Of a stretch of 64,000 bases of DNA, positions 1-13,812 are shown piece after piece. A program made the translations under genes and the position numbers. The stretch comes from Puffinus mauretanicus (lineage: Eukaryota > Chordata > Aves > Procellariiformes > Procellariidae), in contig JAJKFH010001359.1 in assembly GCA_023333565.1 (NCBI GenBank), positions 620,001 to 684,000 on the forward strand. Direction: 5' to 3'. Numbering within the stretch: position 1 is the stretch's first letter; the number at the start of each line of letters is the position of its first letter. The notes under the pieces are model-generated. The model was given only the letters and a program-made list of their open reading frames with translations, ran no database searches and was not told the origin of the DNA.

Positions 1-1103
1 CTAGACATAAGTCCTAACAGACTTTCCATGGATGTTCAAAACCCAAATCTGTGTTTAAATGCTCGTTATCTTGGCCTCCTGAAGTCTTTTGGAGCCCTAG
101 CCTGGGGTGAATATACAGTGTGCATATATATGAGTAAGCTAACTGATGGTTGATCTATTCTTGGGTCACCCACAGGCCCTTTTTAGCTGATTTTTTTCTA
201 AATCTCTACTGCTGTCACTCATGCGTGCCTTTGGAGAACAGGATTTTTCAACCTTACCAATACTGATTCTCCCCGCAGAAGTTGTCAAATTGATGATTCA
301 AGCAGTGAAAAATCTACAAAGTCTCTACAGAAATTCTAACTGTTTATTATTAACGAATACCTTAAAATTAGCTTACTTAAGGTAGTAAAAAAAACAACAA
401 GCACTAACATTTTATTGATCACAAAAAGAAAAAAAAAACACCTTTGGCAATACTAAACAGGAAGTTGTCACTAATGGTTAAAAAAACAATTTTGTGTAGT
501 GTAATATAATCTCCAAATCCCTATCCTCCTCTGATGTTTGACCATTCTTCATCCTATGGCTGGCTGAACAATTACTGATCTTTTTAACTCGGTCAGCAGG
601 ATGCTTCCTTGCTGTATCTGGGGCCATAAGACTTTGTAGCAGAACACATTAGCATGCCTTTGTAAATCAAAAAATGTGTTACCTATCTCCCTGAATACAG
701 GAGGCCTAGATTTTTAAGTGTCATTACAGAAAAAAATAATCTGTGGCAACAAATGTGGCGACTGCATATGCGGTATACGTCGCTGTTCACCCTCCAATGT
801 GCTTCAGTAGCAGCATTTTGGCATACCATTTTTAATGTAATGAGATTTTGAAGTTGCATCCAAATCTGTAGCATTTTTCACTTTCAGAAATATTCAATGT
901 TTAATTTGCCTTTATTTTCCTCCCTCTCTTTCTATTCATCTTTGACAGTGAAAAGTAAAGAATGCCCCAGGTAGATGACCTGCTGGACATTATAAAGAAT
1001 TATGTTAGCAGCAGAAATATTGTGTTTGTTTTACCCTTACACTGTGGTGCATGGGTTTTTGCTTTCATCTTTTACACTCTGTGCCCCCGTCAGACCCTCT
1101 GCA

Positions 1104-1151
1104 GCAGTTCTAGAGGAATCTTTGCAGTTCTAGAGGAATCTTTGCAGTTCT
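1104..1151. repeat. 20-bp tandem duplication
   Basis: A 20-base unit (GCAGTTCTAGAGGAATCTTT) occurs at 1104-1123 and again at 1124-1143 without a mismatch. The first 8 bases of a third copy follow. The perfect identity points to a recent slippage duplication. The overlapping short open frame is not a recognisable gene. Confidence 0.85.
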
Positions 1152-1722
1152 GCAGATTCCAAGTTTTTATCAAATTTCTTGCTACTCATAGCTTAAGATT
1201 GTGAGTTTAGGGATTCCCTGTTTAAATGAATGACTGAGATCACTCTGAACATTTATTAAAGGTTTTGATCTGTTTCCAGCTAAGCTGTCTTTGGCTTGGA
1301 GGTGTGGTTGTCTTGCTGACTGGGTCATGCTTATTTTTCCCCTCTGTTCTGATAAGCTGTCAGTTCTGTGTTGATATTTCCATTTAGTTCCTTTTTGTAA
1401 AACTTAATTCAGCTTCTCCTTTTACTGTTCCATCTCACTTTAAACCATCTAGTTTTTTTACTGCAAGGCATAACAATTTGATGTGATAGAATATATGCAA
1501 TGGTATTTTTTTCTGTATCTTACCCAGCTTGGGTTATGCTAATAACAATATTTAGCACATTTATATGGCTTGAAATAATTGCACAGAGATTAACTAATTA
1601 TTCAGCTCAGGGAGGTAAATGGAGGAAGAATTATCATTTGTCTTTTAAATAGAATGAAAGCTGAAGCAACTCACTCAAGCTCTATAATGAGTTGGGGTAA
1701 AAGCAGGTGGAGGACTTGCAAC

Positions 1723-1740
1723 TTTTTTTTTTTTTTTTTT
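1723..1740. repeat. poly-T tract
   Basis: An uninterrupted run of about 18 T. It may be a plain slippage tract. No SINE or LINE body was recognised next to it. Confidence 0.8.
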
Positions 1741-2579
1741 GAGAAATAAGCTTATAGTGCCTTTCAGGACGCAATGTATTTTAGTAACTTAATATATCAA
1801 GATAGTCTTGATAAATATATTTCTCATTACAATACCAGTGTCATTTTATCTGAGCACCTATGAAGCACGAATGTTTTCTATATTCAAATCTGTGAGCACC
1901 TAATGCAAAAATTACTGGATAAACTACATTCACTTTGATATGAAAGAGGTTTAGGTTATGCCAGTACAGGTTGATTGTATAAATAATAAATTATGTAAAT
2001 TATTGATTGGTTCTATTTTCTGCTTTTGCTGTATTGGAAAATTTCAGCCTTATGCTTCAGTATGGCACAGCCACTACTTCAAAATTTTAAAAAAATACAC
2101 TTCAGAAAAATATAAATACATTTCAATCTAGGATATTGCTGAAAGAAGTCACGGAGTGAAGGAAAGGTTATATGAAGGGTTTTGAAATAAAACAAGCTGT
2201 CCTCCAAGTCCATTTCCTGTGGCTACTACTTCAGGACAACAGAAACATTTAATAAACATTGAACAAAATTGGTTAACTTAATATGAACATGTAAGAAAAA
2301 GTACAAAGTTTTATGCAGACTTTTGCCTGAAGACATAAAGCAGGACTTGATGGTCCTCATACTCAGACCAGTCTTGAATTCTTAAAGATTATGGAAAATT
2401 ATTCTACACTGCTGTTTTGCTGAAAAATAATGTTTTGGACATCTTCTTAACCATAGTGGTTTGTGAAATTACTACAACTGTTCTTTTTTAATTCATTTGG
2501 GATTCTATCCGGTTATTCAGTTATATGTAATCTCTTGGTTTGTATGAGTGAACATTTTAAGTCTTTACTCTATCCCATC

Positions 2580-3230
2580 ATTCAAGTCATGATTGAAAAT
2601 ATGTCTAGAACTGGGCCCAGGATAGACTCCTCTAGAACTCTGCTTAAAATGCATTTCTGGTTGGCAGCAAACTGTTGATTACTGCACTTATATGAAGTTT
2701 TGTGCCCATCTTCTGTTGTTTTCATCAAAACCAAATTTCCTAGATAACTCATGAGAGTGTCCCAAGGGACAGCATCAAGTGCATTATTAAAGTCAAGACA
2801 GATCATCTCTAATGACTCCCCCTTATCTGCTAGGCCCATTATCCTGTCACGGAAGGAAATTGGATCATTTTGATGTGATTTGTTCTTGACAGATCCGTGT
2901 TGGCTGCTTTTTATCACATTTATTATCCTGTAGATGCTTTTAAATTGACTCTTAAGTGATTTGTTCTAGTATCTTTCTGAACATTGAAGTTAGACTAGCT
3001 GATACATAATTTTCCAGGCCCTTTTCCTCATTTTGGAAATACCCATGAAGTTTGCCCTTCACCAGCCCTTTAGAAACTTCTCTTTATATCTTCAACAAAT
3101 TCTCAAAAATAAGCATTAATGACTCACAGATTGCATTGGCTAGTTTCCTGTGTACCCTAGGGTGAACTGCATCAGGGCTGGTCAGCTTGGATGCATTTAA
3201 TTTATCCAAATATTTTTTCATTGCTTCCTT
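2580..3230 (-). pseudogene. Ancient CR1-clade LINE, ORF2 reverse transcriptase relic
   Basis: On the minus strand this reads as a decayed LINE reverse transcriptase of the CR1 clade. Near 3130-3180 the peptide resembles the family block before the fingers domain (PDAVHPRVHRKLANAI). From 2917 down to 2582 a 111-codon open stretch contains an LDFNNALDAVP block, the counterpart of the CR1 palm motif with its first catalytic aspartate. It then has a V-E-S-I-L-G-P-V-L block matching the PQGSVLGPVLF region. Stops and frameshifts separate the pieces. Both the 5' and 3' ends of the element are missing. The strong divergence suggests a copy that predates modern birds. Related L2 or L3 LINEs are a less likely alternative. 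Confidence 0.8.
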
Positions 3231-6200
3231 TTTTTTTCTTTTCTTTTTTTTTCAGCACTGTGGCCTAATCATCATCTATTCTGCTCTAATGCACAAATTT
3301 TTTTAAACCAATGACTGATATACTCCTTTAGAGTATACATGCATGTATTATAAACATTCCATTTTACATATACATCCCATTTTATGCATGTTATTAATGT
3401 ACATCCCATTTAAACCTTCAAAATGAGCTTTACAAGGGACTTGAATGGTTTTCAAATCTTACAGTTACACTCATGAACAAAGAAATTGCATTACTGGGGA
3501 AATTTCAGTTACTGAAATTCATCTATGATCTATTAGTAGCTGACAATACATTTTAAAAACAGGAGCGCAAGTGGAGAGGTGATATACCCTCCATCCCCAA
3601 AGCTTTTTCATGAATAACTGAGAAGTAAGTTTAATTCTGAGCATGATACTTTATTTTTTTAATCAAAACCCAAACCATTCTCTTTTAAATATCTGAATTT
3701 TTCTCTGTCAATTGTAAAGATGGATTCTCTTTGAACCTTAGTAAAATGTTAACCATTTGGATTTAAGCTTTAACTGTATCTTTGCGGTGAGTATTTTTTT
3801 TTTTAAATCCAACCAATATTTACAGTGATTTTAAAATTTTGGTACAGTTCTAACTTTTGAAGAGCAAATAGCGGTGAGTACTTTGTAATGTGTTATTTTG
3901 TGGCATTTTTTTTCTTTGTTTTCTATATGCAGGAGGGATTTTTCTCTCTGTGTGGGTCTTTAGTTCAGATGCATTCTGTATTGTTCAATTTAGACAAACC
4001 ATTTGTTGCTATGGATTTTCAAAATTGCTCAATTTTCCAGACTTGTACAAGAATCTCCCCCTTCAACCCAAGCCAATTTTTCAGCATTTCTCATCCAGTA
4101 TGCAATGCATCATTTAATTTAATGGTAGCAAGGAGAGTGCGCAGTGTTCCTAACAGTCCCTGAGATACTTTATGGTACAATCAAAATCCTCAAGGACAAT
4201 TTGTGTGCAGCCAATACTGACTCAGCAGAGTTCAGGACATCTTTTAAAAGTATATGTAATCACTGTCTATTTTGAGCACATTTGCTTGCATAATAGCTTG
4301 CAAAGGCAACATAATTTGGGGAGAACATCTTTGGTTTTGTGGTGTTATCTAAAGTTTTCAAGACAGATACGTAGTCTGGGATGCAGAATTCATGTATGAA
4401 GCCCTGTTACTTTGAGAACCTATTTAAAAGTAATGCTTATATGTATGTTTATAGATGAAAGATTCTTGCTCTGAATTGACTCTGGAGTACCTGTACAGTG
4501 TAATTGTTTGAAAAATAAGAGTTTATTACAACTCAGAAAGGCCCATGAGAAGAGAAACCATCTCTCCCTTCACTGCATTTTGTCTTTCAGTGGTAGAAAA
4601 CCCAACAGCACAATGTTGCCTAAGCTGTGGATGGACAAACCATAACATTGATAGTTTCAGAGGTAACATTTTAGAAGGGAAATTCTCTCAGGCCTTTTGA
4701 AGGCCTCTTTTGTGATTAGCAACTATTTAGATGCAAATAGTGATATGAACCATCACACTTCAGTACCTTTAATGCCCATTCTGTATTTTTTCTGGACTAC
4801 ATACCCCTGTCTGTGAATAGACATCTTGCAATTTTTATCATATCCTTTGTATGCTGTAGACTGATTCAGCAAAGGCTGTTGGTTAGCCTGAACCCTCTGC
4901 ACCATTGAATCAAAGCTGTTCATCTGGTGTATCTATTCAACTTTTAGATTTCTAGGTGGTTATGTCAGGATGGGGTCTTCCTGAGGCAGCAGAGTTATTC
5001 TGCTTTGCAGCATGTTCTGGGGCTTTGCAGTTTTGTTTTCATTAGCACTAAACTAGAAAAAAACTTCTGAACATTTTACTGTGCAAATGGTGGCTGGCTG
5101 AAGAAAGCTGTGGGTACTGACTGGCTGTGGATGTGAGAGATACAGATTTAAGTCTTGACTCAGAAAGATCTGGAATAGGATACTCTGGCTGAGATACAGC
5201 AGGGTATTAATCCATACCATTCTAAATCATTCTAAATAAAGAACTTGAACCTGGCTTTCACCCAATCTAGGCTATCTTTTATAGTGTCTTTCTTCCATTT
5301 TGCCAGCAATCCATATGTGCTATTGAAATAGAAATGTTTTAGCTCCAGTGAAATTTCACTGTGGCAGAAATGGTTCTGTCAGTATTTCCTCTTTATTTGT
5401 CAGCAGTCCTGCATTCTGTGGGGGATCCTGCAGTCTTTGTTAGGCTGTTACTGCAGTCTGTTTTACAACTTTACTGAAAAGTCTTGCAGTCAGTTTTGTA
5501 TGCTTAAGTCATGAGTTGGAGACTTCTAAAATATTGAGAATCACAAATGTTTAGGGATGTGTTTGCAAAGAGAGAGAGAGTATGAATATCTGAATTCCTG
5601 TTGAAATAATAAGATGGTAGGCTAAAAGATTTTTCACTTAAATACTGATATTTTTAAAAATTATTATTTTGTATACTACTTAAAAGGTAAGCAGTATTTA
5701 TAAGCTTATAAGTGGTGCAGTTGTTTTAAGTGACATATCACTAAGGACATTTTTTATTTCATATGCAGAGGTTTCCTTCCCTTTTCTAGATGGGAAAGAG
5801 GCTGTCCATGGAAAGGAACTCTGGCGTACCTTTTGCTATCTGCATACTTCTAAAGATCAATTTACTTATGTTCTACATAGTGGGAGTGCAGATCCAACCT
5901 ATAGCGTGGCAGGTCTAAATATAGTGGGTCTTTCACCTTGCTCTACATTCAACCAAGAACCACACCACATTGTATTACAGTCAGTAATAAAAATACTGTC
6001 CTGATCACTTATCACATTGATTAGGAAGGTAGTAAGGTTAGTACAAGTTTAAATGTGTGAATCCAGGGAACTCACAGCATGACATCTTCGCTTAATTCTT
6101 TAACTCAGAACATAAAAGTGACATACATAATTCTGTAATAAGTCTCTGGTCCAATATGCTTCTGAAAATTGTACACTTAGCTCTCAATATGTCATTATTT

Positions 6201-8502
6201 AGTTGCAACTTGTTGAGCTTATTCTTACTGGACATAGACCCCTCCACGTTCACCCACTTACTCTCTGAAAAGTGAGTGGAAAGTTGTGTTTGAATAACTA
6301 GTTATCCTTCTGTAGTCCATCAAAGAATTCAATTTTCCTCACTATTGCCATGCTGTTCATTTCCAGTTGTACTAGTAGTCAAAATTACAGGTTTACCTTG
6401 TCTCCTATGTGCAAAATATAAATTGTGTAACAAATCCATTTGAATCAGTCATGGGTATGGAGTAGCAGGGGAATGAAGTGGTAAGAGGAGTATTCAGGAA
6501 CCAGAAAATGCAAGGGGATTTGGTAATCAGGATGTAAAGAATACAAGCCTAAGAGTGAGGATAGAAATAGAATTACCTAAAACTTATATGTTTTGATTGG
6601 ATCTCCTCTTTTTTTTTTACTTCTTTTTTTTAATCATTGAACCTTGAAAAAGTCAATTTGTGTTATTATTGGTTCATGTGCAACATTGAGATATTTGTCT
6701 AACATTGCATACTCAGAAACTCCAATTAGATTAAATTCTTGTTGGCATGGTCTCCATGCCAGGTCTGCTTTCACCTTTATCTGCTGTAAATAAGCCGGAA
6801 TTGAAATAAATATTAACACAGTGAGATCAATGACATGTACCCGGTGTTTATACGTACACCAAGGCTGTCCATCACGTTTAGGAATGCTTTCCTTGAAAAA
6901 CGTAGTGGGTGGCTGCTATAAACGTACAGGTTTAGGAGCATGCAAGGAGAGAAAACAGAATGCTACTGGTAAATCCAACCGTCAAGATTGACCCTTTCCC
7001 AAGTATTTTTTTAATGATATTTTCTTTTCTAAAACTGGACACCAGCCTTTACTGCAATATGAGGATTTGTGATATTAGATCAAATAATATTATTTCTTTG
7101 TCTTTTCCTTATTGTTGTATTTCTGTGCCACAGTTTTTTCCTTCTGCTGGCATTCAGCTACAGGTCAAAAGAAATGGAGAACCAATTCTTATTTTATTCT
7201 AACTTGTCTCAAGTGTTAACTCAAATTACTGTGTTCAAAAAACTGATCTCTTTTTTTTTCCCTGGAAGAGAAGGATAAAACTTAATTTATGAAAACTTTT
7301 TTTTATGTCAAGACAAAAGGAATGTTCACCTTTCTCAACTAATTAGAATTTCATTCTTGGATATGTAACATGAGTGACCGTTGAGCGCTGGACTCATTCT
7401 GCCACACTGATTATGTAGAGGATTGTTGGATAAGATGTCAGGAGACAGGTCTGCAGTGCCTTTTTGTAAGGGTTAACGGAGAGTAAAAAATTGTATAAGC
7501 TAGCTGTTATACAGAACATAATTCCAAATTGAGATACTGTGACTTTACAATATATTTTACAAATATAAATCTTTTGTATTGAAATACCTATATTTAACAC
7601 TTAACAGCCAATATTTTATTAAATATATTTTTGAACATATGCCACATAGTGAATATTACAGTAAGAAAACAATAGCTGAAAACTTCACTTACAGAGCAAA
7701 ATTTCAAGGACTTGCATCTCTGGAAAACTCCCATTCCCTCCTGAAAATTAGAAAATTCTTTTCATCTGGGTGGAAAGCAAAGGGGAGCAGCTTCTGAGGA
7801 TCCATAGCTTTTCTAGCCCATGTCTCCTGCATAAGCATCTTGGGAGACTTATATATGTGAAGAACAAGAAGTAAGGATTACTGCCCAAACCACACAATAA
7901 AAGTGCTAGTGTAATCAAAGTGATTCGATAGTGTATTTCTGAGTGAAGAAAGAGGTTCATATGCATGAAACGTTCCTCTCTGTTGTTCCCATCACCTCCA
8001 TCCTCTTACTTGTGTGTTCTTAGCAAGCTCCTTAGGCAAGAATTTATTTGTCTGTCAAGCAACAAACTCATAGACACAGATTAAATGTCATTAACCTCTT
8101 TGACTTTAATTGCAACTCTATATCCACTAACAACTTCAAGCTCTTTAATAAGCAATTTGTATTCTTTTCAATACTGTCACATTTTCAAAAGCGACTTAGG
8201 AGTCCTAGGGCAAGATTTTTCCAATATTGATTTCAAAGAGAGACAAGTCTCTAAGGTTTTTGAAAGTCTTGCTATATCTTTAGGTGAAAAAGAACTCAGG
8301 AAACATTAATTTAAGTCTATTTTTAGAAGTTAATACAGAGATCCTAAATCACTTGGTACTTTTCTAAAGTACTGTTTTCTTTTTAATATTTGAACTATAT
8401 TTTTTCTTTTGAAATGAAGCACAAATATCTGCTAATTAGCTCATTTTGCTGTTTAAGTATTTTCTTTTTTTATATAGCAAAGATTTCAACAGAATGGTAC
8501 TT
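3231..8502. other. AT-rich host DNA, no gene recognised
   Basis: This stretch has many short open frames but no protein family I recognise, and no tRNA or rRNA. T-rich runs occur near 3225-3252 and 6610-6632. The open frames at 3888-4163 and 6960-7278 have no recognisable domain and look like chance frames. Confidence 0.55.
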
Positions 8503-8507
8503 GAAAC

Positions 8508-9016
8508 TGCCCTGGTTCCGGCTGGGACAGAGTTAATTTTCTTCCCAGTAGCTTGGGGGATGTGCTGTGTTTTGGGTTTGGTATGAAAGGAGCGTTGATG
8601 GCCCATTGATGCTTTGGTTGTTGCTGGGTGGTGCTTGCACCGGGGGGGGGGAGCACAGCCGGGGTGGTGGACCCAGCTGGCCAATGGGGTATTCTATACC
8701 ATGTGACATCATGCTCAGTATAAAAACCAGGTGTGGGGGGGGGCTCGCCCCCCATTCGTGACACGCGGTCGATGGTCGGTAAGTGGTTGCATTGTGCATT
8801 GCCTGCTTTGTATATTCTGTTATTGTTGTTGTTCTCATTGTTATTCTTACTGTTCTACTTCATTTTATTTCAATTATTAAACTGTTTTTATCTCAACCCG
8901 GGAGTTTTCCTACTTGTGCCCTCCCAATTCTTTCCCCCATCCCACCGGAGGGGGGAGGAGGGGGGAGGCGAGCAGCTGTGTGGGGTTTATTTGCTGGCTG
9001 AGGTTAAACCACGACA
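8508..9016 (+). mobile_element. Solo LTR of an avian ERVL-like retrovirus
   Basis: The segment starts TGCCCTGG and ends CACGACA, so it has the TG...CA ends of a retroviral LTR. It aligns by eye with the other LTRs in this window (13.7, 16.9, 19.4, 43.7, 52.0 and 54.0 kb) along its whole length. It carries a CCAAT box, a degenerate CRE (TGACATCA, 8704-8711), a TATA box (8719-8726), an ATTAAA polyadenylation signal (8876-8881) and a C-rich U5 end. No primer-binding site or internal sequence follows, so it is a solo LTR left by LTR-LTR recombination. AAAC abuts both ends, consistent with a slightly damaged 5-bp duplication (GAAAC on the left). G-rich runs are expanded here. Confidence 0.88.
8704..8726 (+). 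promoter_or_regulatory. LTR core promoter: CRE-like site and TATA box
   Basis: TGACATCA lies 8 bases before TATAAAAA, in the same arrangement as in the other LTRs of the window. The CRE is one change away from the palindrome TGACGTCA, consistent with CpG decay. Whether it still drives transcription is unknown. Confidence 0.6.
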
Positions 9017-12000
9017 AAACTTAAAAAAAAAATAGAATTTAAATTATGAATAAAACTATTAGGGAAGTCAGCTATTGAAAATAGGAGACAGTTACTGAAA
9101 TATTTTTGAAAAAACACTATAAACTGTGAAGGACTTCACAGGAAGAATAATAGGACAAGTTTGTGTAAGGTAACAGGAGCTCAAAGGCAGAAGCTGATAT
9201 ATTATAAAAGACTATTTATGGTTCATTAGATAAATTCACAATTCAAACCCAGTGTTCAAACACATGACGCTGATGGGGAAAAAGGTATGTAATTGATCAG
9301 GTTATACAGGAGAGGACAGACAATTAAAAGAAAACTTAGATCTAAAGTTGACTGTGTAAAATTTGGCAATGGAAGCACTGGCTCCTTCCTATTCTGTTTG
9401 GAGAGGAGTGTGGTATGTGAAAACCACAGAATGCATAAGTCATTTCAAAACAGTTCAACACAGTAATGGTAGAGAAACAGTCTCACAGAAGGGTTGACGT
9501 TTCTCTTGTTTTTATAGATATTTCTACCTCTGGTCCCATAGGCCCTGTTGGGATAGGTACATTTTATTATGGTGTATTTGTTAAATACTTACTCAAAGAA
9601 CTGCCCGTCTAAACAGACAAGATGTTGAAGGGGTACAAGGGGCCAAGGGGATGCAGCAGCACAGTGGCAAAATGAGTTGTAAACTTCAGGCTGTAGATAG
9701 ATCCTCATATCAGTTATCTCAGCATCTCTGCTTTGTTTATTTTGTTCCCATGTTGATAGACACAGGCTGCCCAATACAGGCCTTGATCTGAGTGCACTGG
9801 CTGGGAATTCAAAGTTGATGGGACCTTTGAGAGCTTTGAACCTTTACCTGGGACCTTTAATGTCTGTTCAGGAGAAGTGAGGGAAAATGCATTGTTTGAT
9901 ATAGGAAATCCTGGGGAAAAAACTACTTTCTGGCTGTTGCACTTGATATCAAGTATTTATTAACACTGCAGCCTTATTCTTTTTCATGACTGTCATGTTT
10001 GTGCTTGTTGCTGAGGTTATTTTTGAACATTAATTGGCAGTTAAAGTAACCTTGTCCAATGCTCTTTTGCTGCTTCTTTTCCCTTGGTTGCTTTTCTCTT
10101 CTCTTTCTCTACACTTCTAATAAATATTTCAAATTCAGTTGTTGCCTTTTATTGCACTTTGGTCACAGAAGACAGAGAGCTTGGCTTAATCTGCACTCTG
10201 GAAGGTAGATAAGCAGAAAAAATGGGAGCAGAGAATTCCTGGGTCAGTGGTCTTGGGAATAATGGCACAAATACAATGCTGCAAAAACTCTTCTATAACG
10301 CTAACTTCAGTGAAGCTGCAATGGTGAATTTTGATTTCTTTGGCAGTGTATACATTTATATAAAAAAAGAAAACAAATATCAGAGAAATGATAGAGGAGG
10401 GAATTGTGATGTTTTGCAAAAGAGAGTACAATGAGGATTACTTCTCTTTTCAACACATTTTTAAAATCTGTTTAATATTTTTAAGCCACTTTTGGCCTTC
10501 TGGTGATTGGTACATTGTTAGGTAATTAAGAAATGAGGCTCACAGATGTATTTGGTATTTTAGAAAAGGACAAAAATGTATGCATGGAGGGGTGGGATTT
10601 GGGAGATGGGTAAAATTGGTGTTCATTGCTCCAGCGTAGGATTCAGAAGCAGGTGGTGTGCAGGGATGCAATGCTAGGTGCAGAGTGCTCCTATTGCAAC
10701 AGAGCTGTCGTGCTGCCACCAATGCAGAGCAACACCAAAATAGCCTTATTCCATATCTTCCTGAACTTCCTTTTAACATTCCTAAATAAGTATGTCTACA
10801 TTCTCCAACACAATCACTCTTTTTAGTAATATAAACGCATTTACTTGACTAACCTTATTAAATGCAGTGGCTTTTTCCTTCACCCCTCAGCTAACATTCC
10901 TGTTTCCTCAGATGCATTTTTACCTGAACAACATCAAACAAACATTGCACCCTCACACTCTCTAGACCAATGGTCAATCCTTATCTTTATTTCTTATTGA
11001 CTTTATTTCCCAGATTTGTATTTTTTGCATGTTTTTAGATTAGGGAATGTATTTGCACTTTAATATCCGCATAAATTAAGTGATTTTAAATTGCAATTTT
11101 ATTTTATAAGTTCCTGCATGTCCCATAAAAAAGCAATCCTTATGCTTGATAACTTTTAGAAATTCATAAAAATACTTGGATGCAATTCCTGTAACTCTCA
11201 AAAAAAAATTACGAGTTATTTGGAAAACACAATACACTGAAAAGAAGAATCTTATAATAAATCATTAAACAATAGCTCTGGATATATTTAATAAGGTGAT
11301 ATTGCTCTGATTATCATCTCATTTGTTACATCTCTAATGTAAAACATACATCAAACATTTGTGTCCCAGGCAGAAACTGTGATTGTGTTTGGTTCCTGTG
11401 TAAAGGAAGGACAGTCATTTTCCTTTCTAACATTTTCCTGTTAGAAAAATTCTGGAATACGTTACTGAGCTAATTCATGTAATAGTCAAGAAATGGTAAG
11501 GAGAGAGATATATATATATATATATGCAAATTAATATAAAACAGAAGAAAAAGATGATTGCTGGTTCAGTGTTCGAGAGGTACGTGGAGATTCAATGAGC
11601 TTACAGTGGCACAAAGAAAGCTTTTTCTGACTTCATTTGTGTCTTGTACACTCCAGTGAAGGCATTATATAGCTTCAAAGGACCAAGTCATTTTAAAATG
11701 GCATTGAGACTCAGATACTATTGATGCTATTGTCATGTGCTGCTCTCTTCCATGGATAATTATAATGAATTTACTTTAATCAGATTGGTTTGGTGAGGCT
11801 GGTTGGGGTGAGGTTAGTGGTAATGAAAGATCATTCAAGCTCCCTTGAAATTACAAAATTTTAAAAAGACCAATTATTTTGTCAGGAGTTCCATTTTGTC
11901 AGGAAATTTTATAGGCTGAAAGCCTACAGGTTAAAACCATGTGTCAACTGAGATGTACAACCATGAGCACAATGTTTGTCTCCATTTTTATGTAGGTTTC

Positions 12001-13725
12001 TCTTGGTAGGCTTCTGTTCAGAGACAGAAGGTATGAAACCAGCCTTGTGCTCAGCGACTATGCCAAAGGAACCCTACCCTGTGCAAGAAGTCAGAAGGGT
12101 CGTCCTAGAGCCGACAGTTGAACTGACTCCTGGATGGAAGTGATTCTTGGTGCAATCTTCCTAATAGGTAGAAAACAGCTTTCTTTGAATGGATTTTATT
12201 ATGTAGACTACATCCCAAAAGGTGATGGGAGAGGGGTATGTGGATAAGCTGTGTGTACCCACACAACATTAATTTGTTCTTGATCTCTTTCAAGTACCTT
12301 ACTTTGCCTTGAATCTAGACCCGTGCATTCTAGCTTGCAAAATACATGAACCCTGCAGATGAATCCGTGGCCCTTCTGGAAGACTGAAGCTCTGAAAGCT
12401 TTTACCTTGCTTCTTCATTGATTCTCAAGATAGGAGAGTTGTAGCTTGCTGTTGGGTCATGTATTTCTGCTTTAGTCACCTTAGCCTACTAAAGCTTATG
12501 TTTTTCTTTCCTGTTCTCCAGCTGTTTACTCTTAGACGAAATATATTCTCTAACTTGCTCTGTGTCCCTGAGTCCAGACAGGTCACAGGGTAGTGTGTGT
12601 GGTGGGGGAGATCACCCCGGAGCAGATCTGTAGTCCAATTTTTTAACATGTTTTCTATTATCCTACTAGGTGCTGCACCACAATGACCTTGTTCTGCAAA
12701 CTCAGGAGCTGGGATTCTCCTATTGCCTCTTCAAATTCGAAACCCTTGCTGTCTGTATTTTTCTACACTACTAGCACAAATTTCCACAGTCAGAATAGCA
12801 CTTAATCTCTTCTGATGTGGAAGTGCTGTTCAATTCAGGCTTCCAATTTTCCAGAAGTAGTTTTATGAGTCAGTTCTCATCATACTGTTATGTGAATTGA
12901 ACGAATAGAGCAAAAAGAGAAAAGAGACCCTTAGTGAAGTCAGTGGTCTAGCTGTGGATGTAGGACTCTAAGATCTCTTTGTGTTATAACGCAAGTAATT
13001 TCCTGGGGATCATCTGATATTTGTCATTTTCAAGCAAAGTAAATTACTGTATTTCCAGCGTGATCTCTTGTAGTTGCTAGCACCTCATGGTGATAGGTTG
13101 CATAGACAGAATTTTCTTTCATGCTTTGATGAGAAGAGGAATCAAGACACTACTTGTGTGTAAGGCAGAAATCTTGATATTGCCTTGAATGGTTCCAGTA
13201 CGCTGCAAAAAGGGATTTTGTGCTATGAAATAGGGGGGAAACCCTCTGGATAGCATCATTATCAACTGCGTGTGATTCAATTGAGATCACTGGTGTAGTA
13301 TAATGGAAAGCTCGGTAAGGTACAATTATGTGTAAATAAACTCAATACGCTGTGACACGAATGATCACTCAGTGTCAGAGCTGTAACTGGGAAATGATTA
13401 GGCTGCTTTGCAATTGTGAACAAAGGCTGGCAAAAGCTGTGAGAATGAAGGCAAAGGCTCCGAGTATGAAAATAGAAAATAGTTTAAGCGTAAGAGAAGA
13501 AAATACCGAGATAGAGTAAAACCAATTTTACTGCACGGGAAACATTTCAAAAATAATTGCCGCACTTCAGCATGATTAATGAAACCACAACATTCTACAG
13601 AATAACAGATGATGCTGGAATAACAGGAACTTATTTGACATATTATCATCTGAGACATAAAATATTACCATGAGTCTAGTTACATTATTTCCTCTGTATA
13701 GATATCTTCTACCTAAATTCTTTAA
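9017..13725. other. AT-rich host DNA, no gene recognised
   Basis: No coding exon, RNA gene or well-preserved transposon could be supported. A short (TA)n microsatellite lies at about 11508-11525. The open frames at 9589-9774, 10186-10434 and 13398-13658 match nothing I recognise. Confidence 0.55.
11508..11525. repeat. (TA)n microsatellite
   Basis: About nine alternating A/T dinucleotides form a short simple repeat, preceded by a GA run. Confidence 0.85.
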
Positions 13726-13730
13726 CCTAG
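13726..13730 (+). repeat. Left target-site duplication CCTAG
   Basis: CCTAG directly precedes the LTR start (TGTCCTG). The same five bases directly follow the CA end at 19741. A 5-bp duplication fits ERVL-type integration and marks the outer limits of the composite insertion. Confidence 0.85.
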
Positions 13731-13790
13731 TGTCCTGATTTCATCTGGGATAGAGTTAATTTTCTTCCCAGTAGCTGGTATAGTGCTGGC
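13731..13790 (+). mobile_element. LTR fragment, 5' end only (left end of composite)
   Basis: About 60 bases match the start of the other LTRs, including the GATAGAGTTAATTTTC block and the GGTATAGTGCTG block. The match then stops. A short unexplained stretch (about 13791-13812) leads directly into inverted 3' noncoding sequence. The promoter, R and U5 are absent. Confidence 0.85.
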
Positions 13791-13812
13791 TGGGCTGGCT
13801 TTCAATATTGGG

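Larger units (their letters stand above)
1..2560. other. AT-rich host DNA, no gene recognised
   Basis: Only short open frames occur here and none resembles a known protein. Two simple features are visible: a 20-bp unit repeated twice plus a partial third copy at about 1104-1151, and an 18-base T run at 1723-1740. No splice-site-bounded coding exon could be supported by reading alone. It is probably intergenic or intronic. Confidence 0.6.

Noticed and set aside
3888..4163. Hydrophobic 91-codon open frame starting in a T-rich stretch
   Set aside because: The hydrophobicity comes from T-rich codons. The overlapping frame is also open, and no family is recognised.
8641..8760. G-quadruplex in the solo LTR
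   Set aside because: G runs of 7-10 occur but are few and widely spaced, and other LTR copies lack them. They are more likely slippage than a functional fold.
8486..8838. Proline-rich minus-strand and other open frames over the solo LTR
   Set aside because: They overlap G/C-rich runs of the LTR in several frames and have no recognisable domain.
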